Positions 12,129 to 24,991 of a stretch of DNA of 64,000 bases are shown here, piece by piece. Numbering within the stretch: the first letter of the stretch is position 1; each line of letters begins with the position of its first letter. A model generated the notes under the pieces. It did no database searches and had not been told where the DNA came from. It saw only the letters and a program-made list of their open reading frames with translations. Both the position numbers and the translations under genes were made by a program. The DNA comes from Ascidia mentula (lineage: Eukaryota; Chordata; Ascidiacea; Phlebobranchia; Ascidiidae), in assembly GCA_947561715.1 (NCBI GenBank), contig OX387198.1, positions 4,154,001 through 4,218,000 on the forward strand. The letters run 5' to 3'.

Positions 12129-15100
12129 CTAGTGGCTGCTGAACTGAATGCTGGAAAAAGTTGTTCCAACTACTTCTCTTACTTCCACCGACATAACACA
12201 ATATACGAGAAATATAAAGAATCCTTGCAACCCATTCACTGCCAAGTTGGTGTACATGAAAAACACGTTGCTTTCAGTCGAACCAATACCTGTAAAGCAA
12301 AACGTTGGTTTTAAATATTTTCAGTTCAAAAATTCGGAATTCGTTTGTGTTAATAACTCATGAAAATCGAAAATGATCCAAAATTTAATAATTACCTATG
12401 AACATTCCAATCACTAAAGGAATTCCTGTGACTGGGATCAACAGAAGCATCATCTTTGCCACGTGAGCCACCTCTGGTAGCATCATACGCTTCAGGACCT
12501 CGGCGTTTGACATTCGATGCGCAGGTCGTGGTTTCCTGCACCTTAGACGAAGACTGAAGACAGCCACGTGGATCAAGACCAACAAGTTGACGGCGGCACA
12601 GAAGCAAATCGGACCAATCACCGTCCAATAGAAGAGATGTGATTGATGGTTGAGGAAGCAGCGACGTGTGTACTCGTACTTTGACGTTTGGAAGCCTGCT
12701 TGGTAGACAACACTTGGTGTGAGGTAAGGAGGCAAAAATATGAAACCAAGGAGAGCTGTGACGGCCACGATGATAACGGGAATTCCCCAACCGACCACCA
12801 ATCTTCCCACGTTGATTTGGAAACTCTTGATGGCGGAAAACTGAAGGGCCTTGCTTGATGTTTTCATAGCAAGTGTCAGGCCTTCCACCAACATCCAGAA
12901 CACTATGAAATTGGGTTATTATTGTACATTGTAAAAAATATGTGGAAGAAAATAAGTTCATGCCAAATTGAACACTGCATTTAATATATGTACTGGTAAA
13001 TCACAAAAGAATCCTAAGTATATTTGAATTAACTGCCTGGTCTAACGCTATTGACTGTTCAGACGAGAAAGACAGCATACGTTTACGTCATAATTTCACC
13101 TGAAGACAGCAGGAAGTAATGCAAGCATACAGCCAGCACCTCACACAGCTGTGGGTTCAACACGGCGGCTTCGTGAGTCAGATTAAATGCATGGAAGAGA
13201 AGAAGGGCGAGCGCCAGGTTGATTTGGATGAAAGTGCGATCGTTGTAAACTTTCTTGCGGACTTTGAAGATCGTAATGATGGTGATGATGAGGAAGAAGG
13301 ACGATATTCCTCCAGTGATGTACGACATTATCTGTAAAATGCATGTAAACAATCTATAGAAGTTTACGTGATGGTTTACAATGTAGAATCAATTTTTATG
13401 GATTTTGCATTGTGCTTGCACATGATAAGAATATCGTAGCGAAAACCATCCTTAATTCAAACGACCTTTCCAAATTAACCTTCAGTTGAACATTCGGTAC
13501 TATTTACCGAAATGTGTTTATGTCAATTTAAAATTTTCTGACCTTAACATGCGGTGGGAGGTAAACAGCATCAACAGCGAGGAGGATGCTGAAGATTGTT
13601 GTATGATTACACGAACACGTCAACCTCGAATCGTTTAATGTCGCTGTTTTCTGGCAACCTTCGTTTGAAAAGCTCTGAGTTTCAAAATCGATGAAAGCAC
13701 AAATCCACTCTAACTTGTGAAACGAAACTTGGCTGTCGTTTGATTTTTCATTGAACTTAGGCATGATCTCTGATTGAAAACTCAAATTGCTCGGGAATGC
13801 CAAGGAGTAGTTCACCTCAGCCTGTGTGACAAGTCCTGTGTTCAAGTCGCTTACTGTGATGGCGAGCAACGGAAGTTCATTAACGGCGAAGAGCTCGGTG
13901 AAATTTGCGGTCGTTATAAGAGATGATTCGTTGATAAAAATTTTCTTTTCTTCCAAGCTTACATTTAGTAGAGTTAATGCGATGGCAAAGTCGGTTTGGT
14001 TAAAGAGTTTCTGTAGTTTTACTTCTACGGAATCAAATCGGAGGAACGGTTTTGCGTTTCCAGCCAACACTTCTGCAGCTCGAAAAGCCTTAGCCATAGT
14101 TGATTCTGACTCGTAGAAAGAATTGGTTTCCTTGAAATCTCGGAGTACGTCTAGATTTTTGTCCTCAAATTGTACCAGTTGTTTTCCCTTTCGGCATGAT
14201 GGATCTAAAAAAAGACGTAGCACAAAAAAAACAGAACGTTTGTTATCATTAACCCCTCAACAACAGCAAAGTTTAAAATCCAAAAACTGCAAAGTCAAAA
14301 TATTTTCGCGAAGTGTTTCCAACAATAAATTTGTGTAGGCCCAAGCTCGGGTTTCAGTACTGAGAAACGTTGCTATTAATAACAAATGCATGTTTATGCT
14401 TTGCAGGACATCTGCTTTTAATGGACAAAGGCGGCTTCTAGTTTTTTTCTGATAAATGTGTTGATTGCGCAACATTTACTGTCTTGATTTGTTACCTTTG
14501 CATGGTTTGCATTTGTACTTCACATCTATATACTTCTGAGTGTGTTTACAAGGGTTGCCAAATATTGTATTGAATGCTCCCAGTTTGCATGATGACTTGT
14601 GTTGACAAATTGACTTGATTTTATCATATGAGTGTTCGGCGTCACAATTCGTATCTTCCATGGACTGTCGGCACCTTCTTTCCGAGCAATAACTACAAAT
14701 AAAAAAGTTTTTGTTTTTATGACACTAAAATTTAGGTCCCAACTCAACTAAAATGTTATCAAGGATGTGTTTACATTGGTAGAGTAATTGGTTTTGACTC
14801 TCACTGCTCTGCACTCGATAAGCTATGTTGATACATTTACGCAGTTTTTTAAATACTCCATTATTTTACCCTAAAGATCCCACGACCAATGAAAACAACG
14901 AATCTGCACCGGGTCTAAATGCCGGAAAATGTTTTACGTACACTGTGTAGGGTTCTTTCCTTCCATAGAAAGCAGATTCCACCTCAATAACCTCATCCTC
15001 CGAACAGTCAAGTGTTTCTTCACTGTTTTGACAAACTGTTTGTAACAAAACCTTTATGTAAACTTTGTAACATTAGTGCATAAACAATAATGATAGAAAC

Positions 15101-16606
15101 AATTCTTTACTGTTAATCATATTGCCAAATTGCCTGATGCATTGAAACAGAAATATTATTTTACAATACGTTAGATAAATAATTGTTTTAAATATGTCAT
15201 AACATAACAAAGCAACTCGAGGGTCGATTCACTCACTGATGCAGTCATGTTTGTTTCCATTTTGCCAACAGGTGGCATTCGTTCCGCTGACAACTAGAAC
15301 AATTGCAAAGAAAACAACAGCTAATGACTTTAGTAGTGTATACACAGGCCTATACAGTTTTTGAAACTATCGATTGTATAATCTTAAGTAACAAGTGCAG
15401 AATTTGCAGACAGCCGTGATTGGCAAATTATAAGGATGTAATTTTGTTCTTGTCACTAAGCGATATTTTGTGTAAATATGTTTCGCCGACAACTAGAACC
15501 GTAAACAAAGCGAAGAAAACAACGTCTGTTGAATGCCGTATAGTTTTATGCCGATAAAATGTTGAGGAATCAATCGCAATTACAAGTACACGGGTTCGTG
15601 CAAGAAGTGCCTTCGAACATATTGTTTTATGGGAAAGTTCATCTTTATTCGCGCGATTTTCTGTTTATCAGCAAGCACTGTTACAATTTAAATTTGTAAA
15701 TCCTGTGGCTCATACCTTCATATTTGGTACAAGTATAATCAACTTCGATATATTTTTCGGTTCCAGCACAAGGATCGCCGGCAAGAAGAAAGTCACTTTC
15801 CGACAGAGTACATTGTGTTTGGTTGTCACAAAGTGTTTTCAGTTTTTCCTCAGATCCTTGTTGTTCACAGTTTGTAACTTTCTTAGTTATTGTTGAATAA
15901 CAAACCCTACAATAGAACCAGAGCATATGCATTAGTGCTTACACCTACATTATACATGTCACGACAAGGTGAATTTGATACTCTTCGATTTTGCAATATT
16001 TGTTTGTAAAAAAACACGTTATCACAGGAATCACAATTAAATAGTCGGTGTTGCTTAAACTAGTGGAGTCAAAATTTACACGACTAACATAAAGCTACAC
16101 TTACTCTGAGTATGGAAGTTTCCGTCCAAAGAAACCGGAATTCACTTTGATTCTGGTATCACTGGGACATGTTATCTGTAGACTCGAGTTTCCACAAACT
16201 GAAAATAAAACAATAAAACGAAATATGTAAGAATTGCATGACCAACCATGCATAAATTACCACGACACAAACGGTCACAACCTTGTTCTTTGCATTGTTG
16301 GTTTGTCTTTGTTTGCGCTGCAACAAAAATATAACACGCAAAATATGTTATTCTTTTATTGTTAAATTAGAATAAGAAATCGTACACAACAAGGACAAGA
16401 ACGCATTCTTGGAGTCCAAACTATGAAAAAATTTTTATAGTTTTTTGGTCTTTGAACATGAATGCTTTCAATCCTTGGAAACTTATTATGTTAAAAATGC
16501 AAATTTTTTGCACACATTTGATTTCAACAATTTACTTTGATGTAATCGTACCTTGAACTGAACTTGCAAACATAATCACACATATTATTGTAATAAGTAA
16601 CTTCAT
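12129..16606 (-). CDS. Lectin-adhesion GPCR, gene 3 (2x SUEL lectin, GAIN/GPS, seven helices)
   Basis: Complete ten-exon model giving 749 residues in consistent phase. Exons are 16606-16552 (signal peptide), 16198-16105 and 15906-15716 (SUEL 1, DPCAGTEKYIEVDYTC), 15293-15237 (linker), 15035-14942 and 14692-14496 (SUEL 2), 14204-13543 (GAIN/GPS), 13331-13100, 12902-12396 and 12289-12129 (seven helices). The GPS reads CSCNHTTIF, so the usual HL before the cleaved residue is HT; cleavage is plausible but less certain than in gene 2. The central helices exon carries WGIPVIIVAVTALLGF and a long third loop with basic residues (RCRKPRPAHR). The last exon ends SIQFSSH-stop. It shares lectin exons with genes 1 and 2 but has a clearly different GAIN and helix core, so receptor parts were mixed in this family. 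Expected at the plasma membrane. Confidence 0.85.
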
Positions 16607-17747
16607 ATTCGAATGTTTTTGCGTCGGCTTGAAGAACAATTCTACTACAACCCCAACGTTTCCTTGCATGTGATGACAAAGATGAAAAATACTGATTTAA
16701 TCTTCCTGCATTTGTTATCGATCCTCAGCCATACTGTAACAAAACACTACTGCCTGTTTTTATTGCAATGTAACGCAAATGAGATCCACCTGTACACAAA
16801 TAATTTGCACACGAGCATAGAGAGTATAAACAACACCCAATGACGTCAATGTTTGGAAAAATCCTACCGAGAATAAACACCACCCATGGAAACAAAACAT
16901 GTTATCAGGAGCTGCCTTCGTTGGTAGATGGTATTCCTGTTGTTTAAACCGATTCTGCTTGAGATGCAGGGAAATTCAACACCTGTGTTGATGTATAACA
17001 AATATTCTAAGGATTTTAAGCACAAAAAAAAGTATTCACCTTAAAAAACTGACAACATAGCCATACAGCTGATGTAAGTTTGTTTTAGCAGACGATTATA
17101 ACTATATCAATAGCATCGCTACCCATTAATACCAATCATTACTCTACGTGTTATTACAGAGCTGGTACCGTTTTCATCTATAATGCGATGCAACTATAGC
17201 GGTTAATTCTTCAGTAGGAATCTATCTATTTGACCCCTTGCATTAGATATGATGTTGTAGGTGATTTTTGTAATTGTTAACATGATTTCCTGCTTGGAGT
17301 TATGGTAGGTATCTTACATGTACAGTGTGAAGGTAATTGATTAGTCATAATACAAAACGAAGTATTGTCGTGGCAACATCCTCAAATTTATTCCAGTAAA
17401 ACCAGAAGCCGGTAAAAATCGTTCGTGGAAATATTTACGATCTGGGCAGCACTCCGCGCAAGTCTGTCTGCAGACCTAAGCCTGTGGTAGGTCAAAACCC
17501 GTTCCAATAAAATTAAAATCACGACACAAATTCGAAAAATTCCAACCTTTATTTGTTTCGATTAATTTTGTTTAAACTTATAGGCACGAAACCATTGAGC
17601 ATCACATGGGCAACTTGCCACATAAAGTAATTTGTCAAAAGAAAACCTGTTTCCGTTTATTTGTCAAAAATTCAAAAAGAAACCTCACATATGCCAAACA
17701 CAAAGTTACAGGTTTCTTTGGACGCTTCCAATAAAGTGGTTGTTGTA
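16607..17747. other. Spacer upstream of gene 3
   Basis: Diverged copy of 10427-12128 with deletions; it lacks the tRNA-like segment. It holds the presumed gene 3 promoter region. The longer open frames seen here are not kept in the sister copies. Nothing else supportable. Confidence 0.5.
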
Positions 17748-18860
17748 TAGTGGATGCTGAACTGAATGCTGGAAAAAGTTTTTCCAACTAATTCCCTTAC
17801 CTTTTCGAAAAAAGAATAAATTTTCGAGAAATATAAAGAATCCTTGCCACCCATTAGCTACCAAGTTGGTGTACATGAAAATCACATTGCTTTCAGTCGA
17901 ACCAATACCTGTAAAGCAAAACGTTGGTTGCAGATAATAGAGAAAAGCATCATTAGAAATATGGCGCAGATGTAGCAATCAAACTCTTACAAAAATTGAG
18001 TGAGAGGTGCAAAAAGAAGGATAAATATATTCTGTCGATAACACCAAACTCACCAATGAAAACTACAATCACAAGTGGAATTCCTGTGACTGGGACCAAC
18101 AGAAGCATCATCTTTGCCACGTGAGCCACCTCTGCTAGCATGATGCGTTTCAGGATCTCAGCGTTTGACATTTAATGCGCAGGTCGTGGTTTCCTGCACC
18201 TTAGACGGAGACTGAAGCCTGCTTGGTAGACAACACTCGGTGTGAGGTAAGGAGGCAAAGATATTAAACCTAGGAGAGCTGTGACGGCCACGATGATAAC
18301 GGGAATTCCCCAACCGACCAACAATCTTCCTACGTTAATTTGGAAACTCTTGATGGCCTTGCTTGATGTTTTCAAAGCAGGTGTCAGGCCTTCCACCAAC
18401 ATCCAGAACATGGTGAAAATGGGTTATTATTGTACATTGTCGAAATAATATGGAGGAAAATAACTCCAATGCCATATTAATTTGTACTGATGAATTACAA
18501 AAGAATCCTATGTTTGTATCAACTGCTTGGCCTAACTCTATTGACGGAACAGACGAGATAAGCAGTCATATGAAAACAGCTTACGTTTACGTCATAATTT
18601 CACCTGAAGACAGCAGGAAGTAATGCAAGCATACAGCCAGCACCTCACACAGCTGTGGGTTCAACACTGCGGCTTCGTGAGTCAGATTGATTTGGATAAA
18701 AGTGCGGTCGTTGAAAACTTTCTTTCGGACTTTGAAGATCGTAATGATGGTGATGATGAGAAAGAAGGACGATATTCCTCCAGTGATGTTGGGAATGGTG
18801 GTGATTGGATTTGGTGTTTGAATATAGATATCGTAGGCAAAGCCTATAAGGCACTTGCTA
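17748..18860 (-). pseudogene. Second orphan 3' fragment of a lectin-adhesion GPCR
   Basis: The segment matches gene 3's seven-helix exons: first helices (about 18798-18610), central helices (about 18413-18056) and last helix (about 17910-17748). No N-terminal exons precede it. The central exon lacks roughly 45 codons that hold helix 5 and the loop before it, and an Arg codon before MSNAE has become a stop (near 18172). The last-helix exon loses similarity to gene 3 after FIFLE. At its 5' end the first-helices exon runs into about 50 bases resembling the helix-4/loop part of gene 2 (18799-18850), which looks like an old recombination joint. It is a dead duplicate marking the right end of the GPCR array. 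Confidence 0.8.
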
Positions 18861-19760
18861 TTTGTAATAACCTTACGCGAATCTATATTCGTCCATAACA
18901 GCTTTACGACACGCTTCGTTGGTGATTTGCAAATAATATAATCCAGGAGGTATATTTATTGCAATTTTATTGGGGAATTTGTTTATAATTTATGAATTTT
19001 TCATTTTGAATTGACTATTGTTTCGATTCGGGATCAATGTATACTTGGCGGTAGATGTATAATAGGAACATAAAAACACTTACAGTTACATACATGGAAT
19101 AGATACACACTGAAACAGATGGCGTTGATGCAGAGTAACAGCGTGGGCATTGGCATCAATATGTGCTAATGTCATGCGGCTCATAACGGCGGTCAAACAA
19201 GTTAAAATCGATCTCATCATTGTTTTCCGTTATAATGAAGTATTTCCATATATAAACGTTTTTCCATACTTCTGATATTGTGGTCGAATGACAGACTGGT
19301 TTATGAAATTGCTTTATTTACTTTGATTACTGGTTTCATCTGATTAAAATACAAATTTTGCACAAGAAATTTATTTTGCTAGATGCAATTTTTTTTTGGA
19401 AATTACTTGATTTACAAAAAAACATACATAACCACCAATAGTCATGCACTAACTGAGGCGAGGAGTTGTAATCTGAGGCGAGGAAATGAGGGAGCCGCGC
19501 AAAGAGTGAGAGAATAAAAGAAACGACCGGATTTCCTCGTTGATGACGAAGGTGGTGGCAAACCTGCAGCTCGAGGCATGCCTTACTACCACTGCATTCC
19601 CAATAGCCTTTTTTGATGTTAACAGTTTACTTTCCTCTCAGTTTTTTTCATGAATTACAAAACAATACCAAGCACATGAACCAAGCCCACAATTTAATAA
19701 CACATAAATATTAATAGGAACCAAAATCTGCCAACAACATTCCTTTTTAATGGTTGCACA
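18861..19760. other. Spacer between the two receptor arrays, left part
   Basis: No gene visible. A short direct repeat of CTGAGGCGAGGA occurs twice near 19453 and 19475. The stretch separates the minus-strand GPCR array from the plus-strand lectin-receptor array. Confidence 0.5.
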
Positions 19761-20041
19761 CATGGGCGTCCGCAGGGAGCGGCAAGGGGGGGCGCATGCC
19801 CCCACCCCCCCTGGAAAACAGAAAAAAAACAAAAACGCAAAGGGGCAGAAAATACTTCACCACATACTTCATTGATGGTTAATATTGTTTTTGTTGTGTT
19901 ATTTTGCCATATCGGGATTGGCAAGAATGAGTAGCATTGTCAGATGATTTTTCTTCTGAAATACCGTTTCTAAAACGGCGATGTGACGATAATATTGCCC
20001 CCCCCCCTGCTTTGTTTCCTGCGGACGCCCATGGTTGCACA
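19753..20041. mobile_element. Non-autonomous hAT-like MITE with 8-bp target duplication
   Basis: Terminal inverted repeats CATGGGCGTCCGCAGG (19761-19776) and its exact reverse complement (20018-20033) bound a 273-bp element. It is flanked on both sides by GTTGCACA (19753-19760 and 20034-20041), an 8-bp target-site duplication. An 8-bp duplication and a terminus of the CA(G/T)GGGCG type fit the hAT superfamily. Runs of G at the left and C at the right form a second inner inverted repeat. No transposase is encoded. Perfect termini and target duplication suggest a fairly recent insertion. Confidence 0.85.
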
Positions 20042-20484
20042 TACGTTGACCGAAAGCCCTTCGATCCACATTACTTCTAACCGGAAATGTTGTTGTCATG
20101 CAATTTTAGGTAGCTGCCAGGTGTGTAAATATACTGTTGTAACATATGTGGGAGGATTTCAACGCACTGGATCACTGCTTTCATAAACAGCAACCCACCA
20201 GTAAACTATTCAATCTTCTTGTTACGGTGGTTGTGTTTAAAACTGGGAAAGCTTATTGTACTACAGAACTGACTCTTTACTTACAGGAAGATTGCTTTAA
20301 AATGCGATAGTTTTCTTCTGATGTAGGGAGTATTTAAAGATGAATATGATATTGCAACACATCGCAGGACTTATGTGTTTTATGGTTATACAGAAAATAA
20401 AATTTTCCAATTGCAGCAGTAACTTTGATTTGAATCTTGAGTGACTTGATCAAAATCTTCGGGCTAAAAAGCACGATAGAGATA
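20042..20484. other. 5' flank of gene A
   Basis: The last 50 bases or so (from TTGATCAAAATCTTCGGG, about 20448) resemble the corresponding flank of gene B (about 24951), so this part was duplicated with the gene and probably contains the 5' UTR. No clear core promoter motif. Nothing supportable in the rest. Confidence 0.45.
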
Positions 20485-23400
20485 ATGCTATGGCTTGTGA
20501 TGGCAAAATACCTGTGGCTTATTCAACTTTTGGCAAAGCATGAAAGTGAGAACATTATAAAAAATAAGCGTACTTTTATTATCAAAAGTGAGTGTACTTT
20601 TAATTTCAGCCAGAGGAGAAAATATCAAAGCAGTAAAAGACAGTATTTTGATATTATCTGATGATCTTGTGGATGCGAACACTGCACAGGAGAAATGTGG
20701 ATTGATGGGTGGGAATCTTGTAATGACTGAAGACCCACAGATTAACACAACTCTGGTTCGAATGATAACAGATAAATACACATTGGGTGAGATTTTGTGT
20801 TCCCATTAAATTTTGGTCCTTAATATTTTACACTGTGGTGATGTAGGATTCCAGCGACTTTGGTTGTTTTATGATTTCGGTGTCAATAAAATATGCGGAT
20901 ATTTTTTTGATCTGCGCGAGGTTTCACCATGGAAAAGTACAAAGCGACTTGGATTGATGTGGTATATTGATTTATTTACCCAGTAAGACCAAAAAATGCT
21001 TGGCAAACTAAAATGTATATGATGCGGTTATTGTACATGCAAACATTCTCTTTTTTAGTGAACCAAAAAACAGTTCGGAGACTCTTTACGTTTGCGTGGC
21101 CCATGCCGGTTCGGGAAGGAAAAAGTGGCAGATTAGGGCGGGGAGTAACTGCTATATTGCGTCACCATGGAATGGTACGTACTTAATATTAAATCTACTT
21201 TTTAAACAAACGCTGGTCTTTGCGTTTCTTGTTTTGTTTTCATAGGTTGGGAGTTAAAATACACATTATTTGCCCGTGACAAGCCTGGGGATGGATACAA
21301 ACAGATTTACATTTACCAAAATCATGGGATTTGGTCAAATTTGTTGAGAAGTGTTGAAGAACCCTACAATACATTTACAAGGTTCATCGGTCATTTTACG
21401 TTCCAGGTTGGCTTGTTTCTGATCTTATTTAGTTTCATATATGTTTGGGTTGGTGTAAAATTATGTCATGCAATCCCATGACAAGACAGGGTCGCCCTAC
21501 TGCTTAGGCCATTAATGCTCTGCGATCTCGGCTCTCGTATATTTTAAATATAAGATTTACTGCCATCGCAGCCATGCATTGCAGCCAAGCTGGTTTAGCA
21601 ATATTTGCGGACAGATTTGGGCGAAATCTTAAAAATCAAGCTCCCTGTGGTTGGGTTGATTTTTTTCACTTGTTAAGTAACCATTTATTTGCATTTTGAG
21701 TTGTTTTATTTGGAAACGCGTAAGGGTTGCCGACTACCTCAAAGCATAAACGTCGAATTTTGCAAGTACTTTAACGCGAATATATGTCAGCAAAATTTGA
21801 CATTACAAATACTGAAACACACCATATCACTCTTTTACAAATCTTACTGAACAGGTTCTCCATTATTTACCTCATGCTCCAATTGCGGTGTAGTGACAGT
21901 TTTATGTTTTTTAGATGTCAATGTTATGATCGGAGCTCGTTTTAACACTTCACTCAATGGTTGGTATTGGAGCGACGGATCTCCAGCAAACTTCTCTGTT
22001 TCCAACGTCACAACTTGTCAGCAGAGAGCGTTGCATTATGGGATAGGATGGGAGCAGTCAAGCGTGAACTGCAGTGGAGAACCTGCTTACTACGCTTGTC
22101 AAGTTAAACGTATCAAAAGTTAATATGTTCTTAAACCAATAATAATCTATTGTAATATAATGTAACTCAAAAACTAAGGTGTTTTTGGTCTTAGTGTTAT
22201 GCGTTTTACCTAAGATTGTCAAACGTGTATTGTAACATTGTGCAGTCGATATATTGTTGCTATTGACAGTCGTTGTTACTGCGACAACTTTTCCTTGCAA
22301 TATCGCAACAGTCAACGTGAGGTGGACTGGATTGGATTCATTCATGAAAACCAACAAACTCAATGCTAAGGTTTTTCTGAATTGTTTATCTTTTGTTTTA
22401 CTTCATATATTTAAAATATAATCACCTCCACATGGGCACCTAAAACGGTAACCATTATGGGATAGTTTTGGTCCCCATGTATTTTAATATATCGTGTTGA
22501 TTATTCAAGTGCGTAGTAAGTTTTCGTGCAAAGTAATAGTCATTTAATTTGATTTGATTTGATTTGACTCTAATACACGATCGCAATGAAAATACTTTAT
22601 CTGTTACAGGTAAAACTTAATATCAAGGGGTCAGCTAAAACATTCTATCCACCATATGATTCCAAATCGTTAAATATAACCAACTTTAAAAACTCAATCC
22701 TCTACGAAATACAAGTAAACACATTTCGTAGTAAAATTTTGCAAGTAAATGCTGTGATTAATTATATTATTCCATTAAAGATCACCGCAATTCTTGTTGG
22801 ATGTATTACCTCAAATGTTACCACCACTGTCAACGTATCAACTTTGGACAAACCATTAGAGTCATGTTTTAAGTCGAAATCCACTTTTCCCTTGTCAGTT
22901 TTACGAACGACGACAACTAATTCCACTGCATCAGGATCAACAAACCGGTTTAATCTTTCAACAGGATACACTTATCAACACATAACCACTCTCGCAAATA
23001 CTGAAGAAACTTACAGCAGTAATAAAGCTTATGTAGCAGGAATTGTGGTTGGGATATTACTTGTTGTGGTTTTGGGGATTATCTTTGTTCGGAAATTCTA
23101 CAGGTCAGTTTAGTGTTTAAGATGCTCAAATTATGTTGCATGCATAGACTTCAGTTTTTACAATTGAGTTAACAGATAGGCAGGTACTAAATAAGTTGCA
23201 AAATTTCAAATTATCACAAAGGTGTCAATGGCCTGCAATTTTGTTTTGTTTTTTTAGCAAACCATCTAACGTTGGGAATATAAGTGCAAATGAAAACCCG
23301 GAAGGTAAATCTGCTGTTGGATTTCGTTTGTTTTCCTGTGTACTCTTCTTATAAAAACACATTTTTGGGGGTTTTCAACTGCTGTTGTGGTTTCGATCCA

Positions 23401-23639
23401 TATACTGCAAATAAAAAGCCATTTACAGTTTATTCGGCTTTAATGTTATTTTGTTTATTCCAAATATTGGTGTATTTTTTTATTGACTGCTTATTGGATT
23501 TTGTAGTTAGCCAATTTTGGTTACGCATTATTGATTATTGTTGTTGACAGAATCGCCCCCTCAGTATGAAACCATCGGGGATGCTCCAACATATATGAAC
23601 GTTGCAATGCACACACCGGAAGGAGTTTACGATAACTGA
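20485..23639 (+). CDS. Gene A: lectin-like/FN3 receptor with short tyrosine tail (probable frameshift)
   Basis: Eleven exons follow the family plan: signal peptide 20485-20545, lectin module 1 in 20610-20786, 20847-20982 and 21059-21174, module 2 in 21246-21406 and 21915-22109, FN3-like region from 22270, and a fused FN3-end/stalk/transmembrane exon (22781-23103, helix AGIVVGILLVVVLGIIF). The tail exon 23551-23639 contains YETI, PTYMN and GVYDN-stop. Module 1 has the CTLD-like [12 protein letters not shown]. Module 2 has the WYWSDGSP signature. No EPN or QPD sugar motif is seen. Exon 5 is one base shorter than in gene B just before its donor (around 21390), so joining it to exon 6 leaves the normal frame. 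Either the gene is disabled, an unusual donor is used, or the assembly has an error. Its exon 3-5 sequences group with gene B. Confidence 0.7.
22547..22568. repeat. TTTGA microsatellite
   Basis: About four tandem TTTGA units in intron 7 of gene A. Low-complexity tract, no further role seen. Confidence 0.6.
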
Positions 23640-24991
23640 GTTACCGAGTTACTTGAACTTATAGTTACTTATTGTAATTGTTGGTAGTCCATGGATGCAA
23701 AAAATATATTGTTTTTTTTGTATTCTTTATAAGTTGTACTGAATGTTATTTACAGAGTTTTGAAATTAATCAAAGCCAAATGAGACTTTATATAAAAATT
23801 TTATGACATCTGCGCCCGTGAGCGTAACGTGTGTTGTTTTCAATATTGGGGAGAGAAATATTATTCTACTTCATAAACAATCATTTCAATATAGTAAATT
23901 GCAGACATGGCCACAATTGCGACTAAATAGGTCTCATCAGTGCAGCTACTGTGTAAAAGAAGTCTTGCTGTCAGCTATTTAGCTGGCAAGATCGGTGTAT
24001 GACAGACCATAGCTGAGCTGATGAGATCTATTAGTTCGAAACAGTAGCCCTGTCTGCAGCTCACTATAAAATATTACTGGCTTTTTTGCTTATAAATAAC
24101 TTCATTGATGTTACACAACATACATCACTCAAGTTACGAGTGTTTGAAAGTTTCAAGGATGGAACCCGGTTAGCTTATCGACATTAACACGTCTATTTGT
24201 GCAGCAGCTAGTTAATACGCTATACTATATTCTTTGTGTGGGTACTAGGAAATACGTATAGATAAGAGTGAGGCAGCGTCAGGTTAACTTGTGGACACCA
24301 GAACAACGAGGCAGAGCGCCATTCGTGGTGCTGATAATTGCATTCTTCCCTCGACATTTGATTGTGCTGTCTTGCATATTTATAAGAGTTCATCCTGATG
24401 AAGACAATCTGAAAAACGCTCCTTTATTGAAAAGCGTATAACGAATTGGACGGTGGTGATGTCTTATATTTTGTCAAAATAACAACCAGATTTACGTCAA
24501 CTTGTCACGGGGTTTTAGTTCGTTCGATAACGACTTTGTTTCGTTGATGGCGCCAATTATCCACGAAACGTTATGTTGTTCCGTGATGTGAATTTAATTT
24601 CTACATTGCGGTACCGGTAACTTATACAATGCAAGGGTCAAATGGATTGTTGTTTTTGTCACGTGCGTCACGCGCTTCCTTACTCTTATCTCCCTGCCTT
24701 CTTTCCTGCAGCCCACGTAAAGAATATTGTAGCGTATCTACCAGCTGCTGTACAGCATTGAGAAGCTAAGTGGCTGTATATGTTTCGATTTGGAGTTAGT
24801 TAAAGCTTAGGAGCGTATCAACTTACTGCTGCACAGTGAGAAGTCAGGTGGTTGTGCTTTTTTGAAGTTGGTTAAAGCTTAAAGTAGAGGAATCAAGATT
24901 TACATAAATCCTATGTGTTCAATCAGACAACTGACACTCATATAGTAGTATTTGATCACAATCTTCGGGCTAAAAGAGCACGAAAGAGATA
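23640..24991. other. A-B intergenic region
   Basis: Contains the 3' flank of A, a foldback repeat (23925-24066) and the 5' flank of B. From about 24951 it resembles the DNA before gene A. No additional gene is visible. Confidence 0.5.
23925..24066 (-). repeat. Dispersed foldback repeat, copy in A-B spacer
   Basis: An imperfect inverted repeat: CTAAATAGGTCTCATCAG (about 23925) against CTGATGAGATCTATTAG (about 24018-24034), with a smaller hairpin around 23963-23992. Its outer end CTGTCTGCAGCTCACTATAAAAT (split as CTGTCTGCAGCTCA and CTATAAAAT) is the reverse complement of the start of the repeat at 34362 in gene C. The two are therefore members of one dispersed family in opposite orientation. 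Confidence 0.55.

Noticed and set aside
13119-13337. Plus-strand open frames over the helix exons (also at 13826-14116 and 14123-14338)
   Set aside because: They are the antisense of well-supported GPCR exons with conserved motifs on the minus strand.
22058-22363. Minus-strand frame over exons 6-7 of gene A, and similar antisense frames in the other genes
   Set aside because: Shadow of conserved plus-strand exons.
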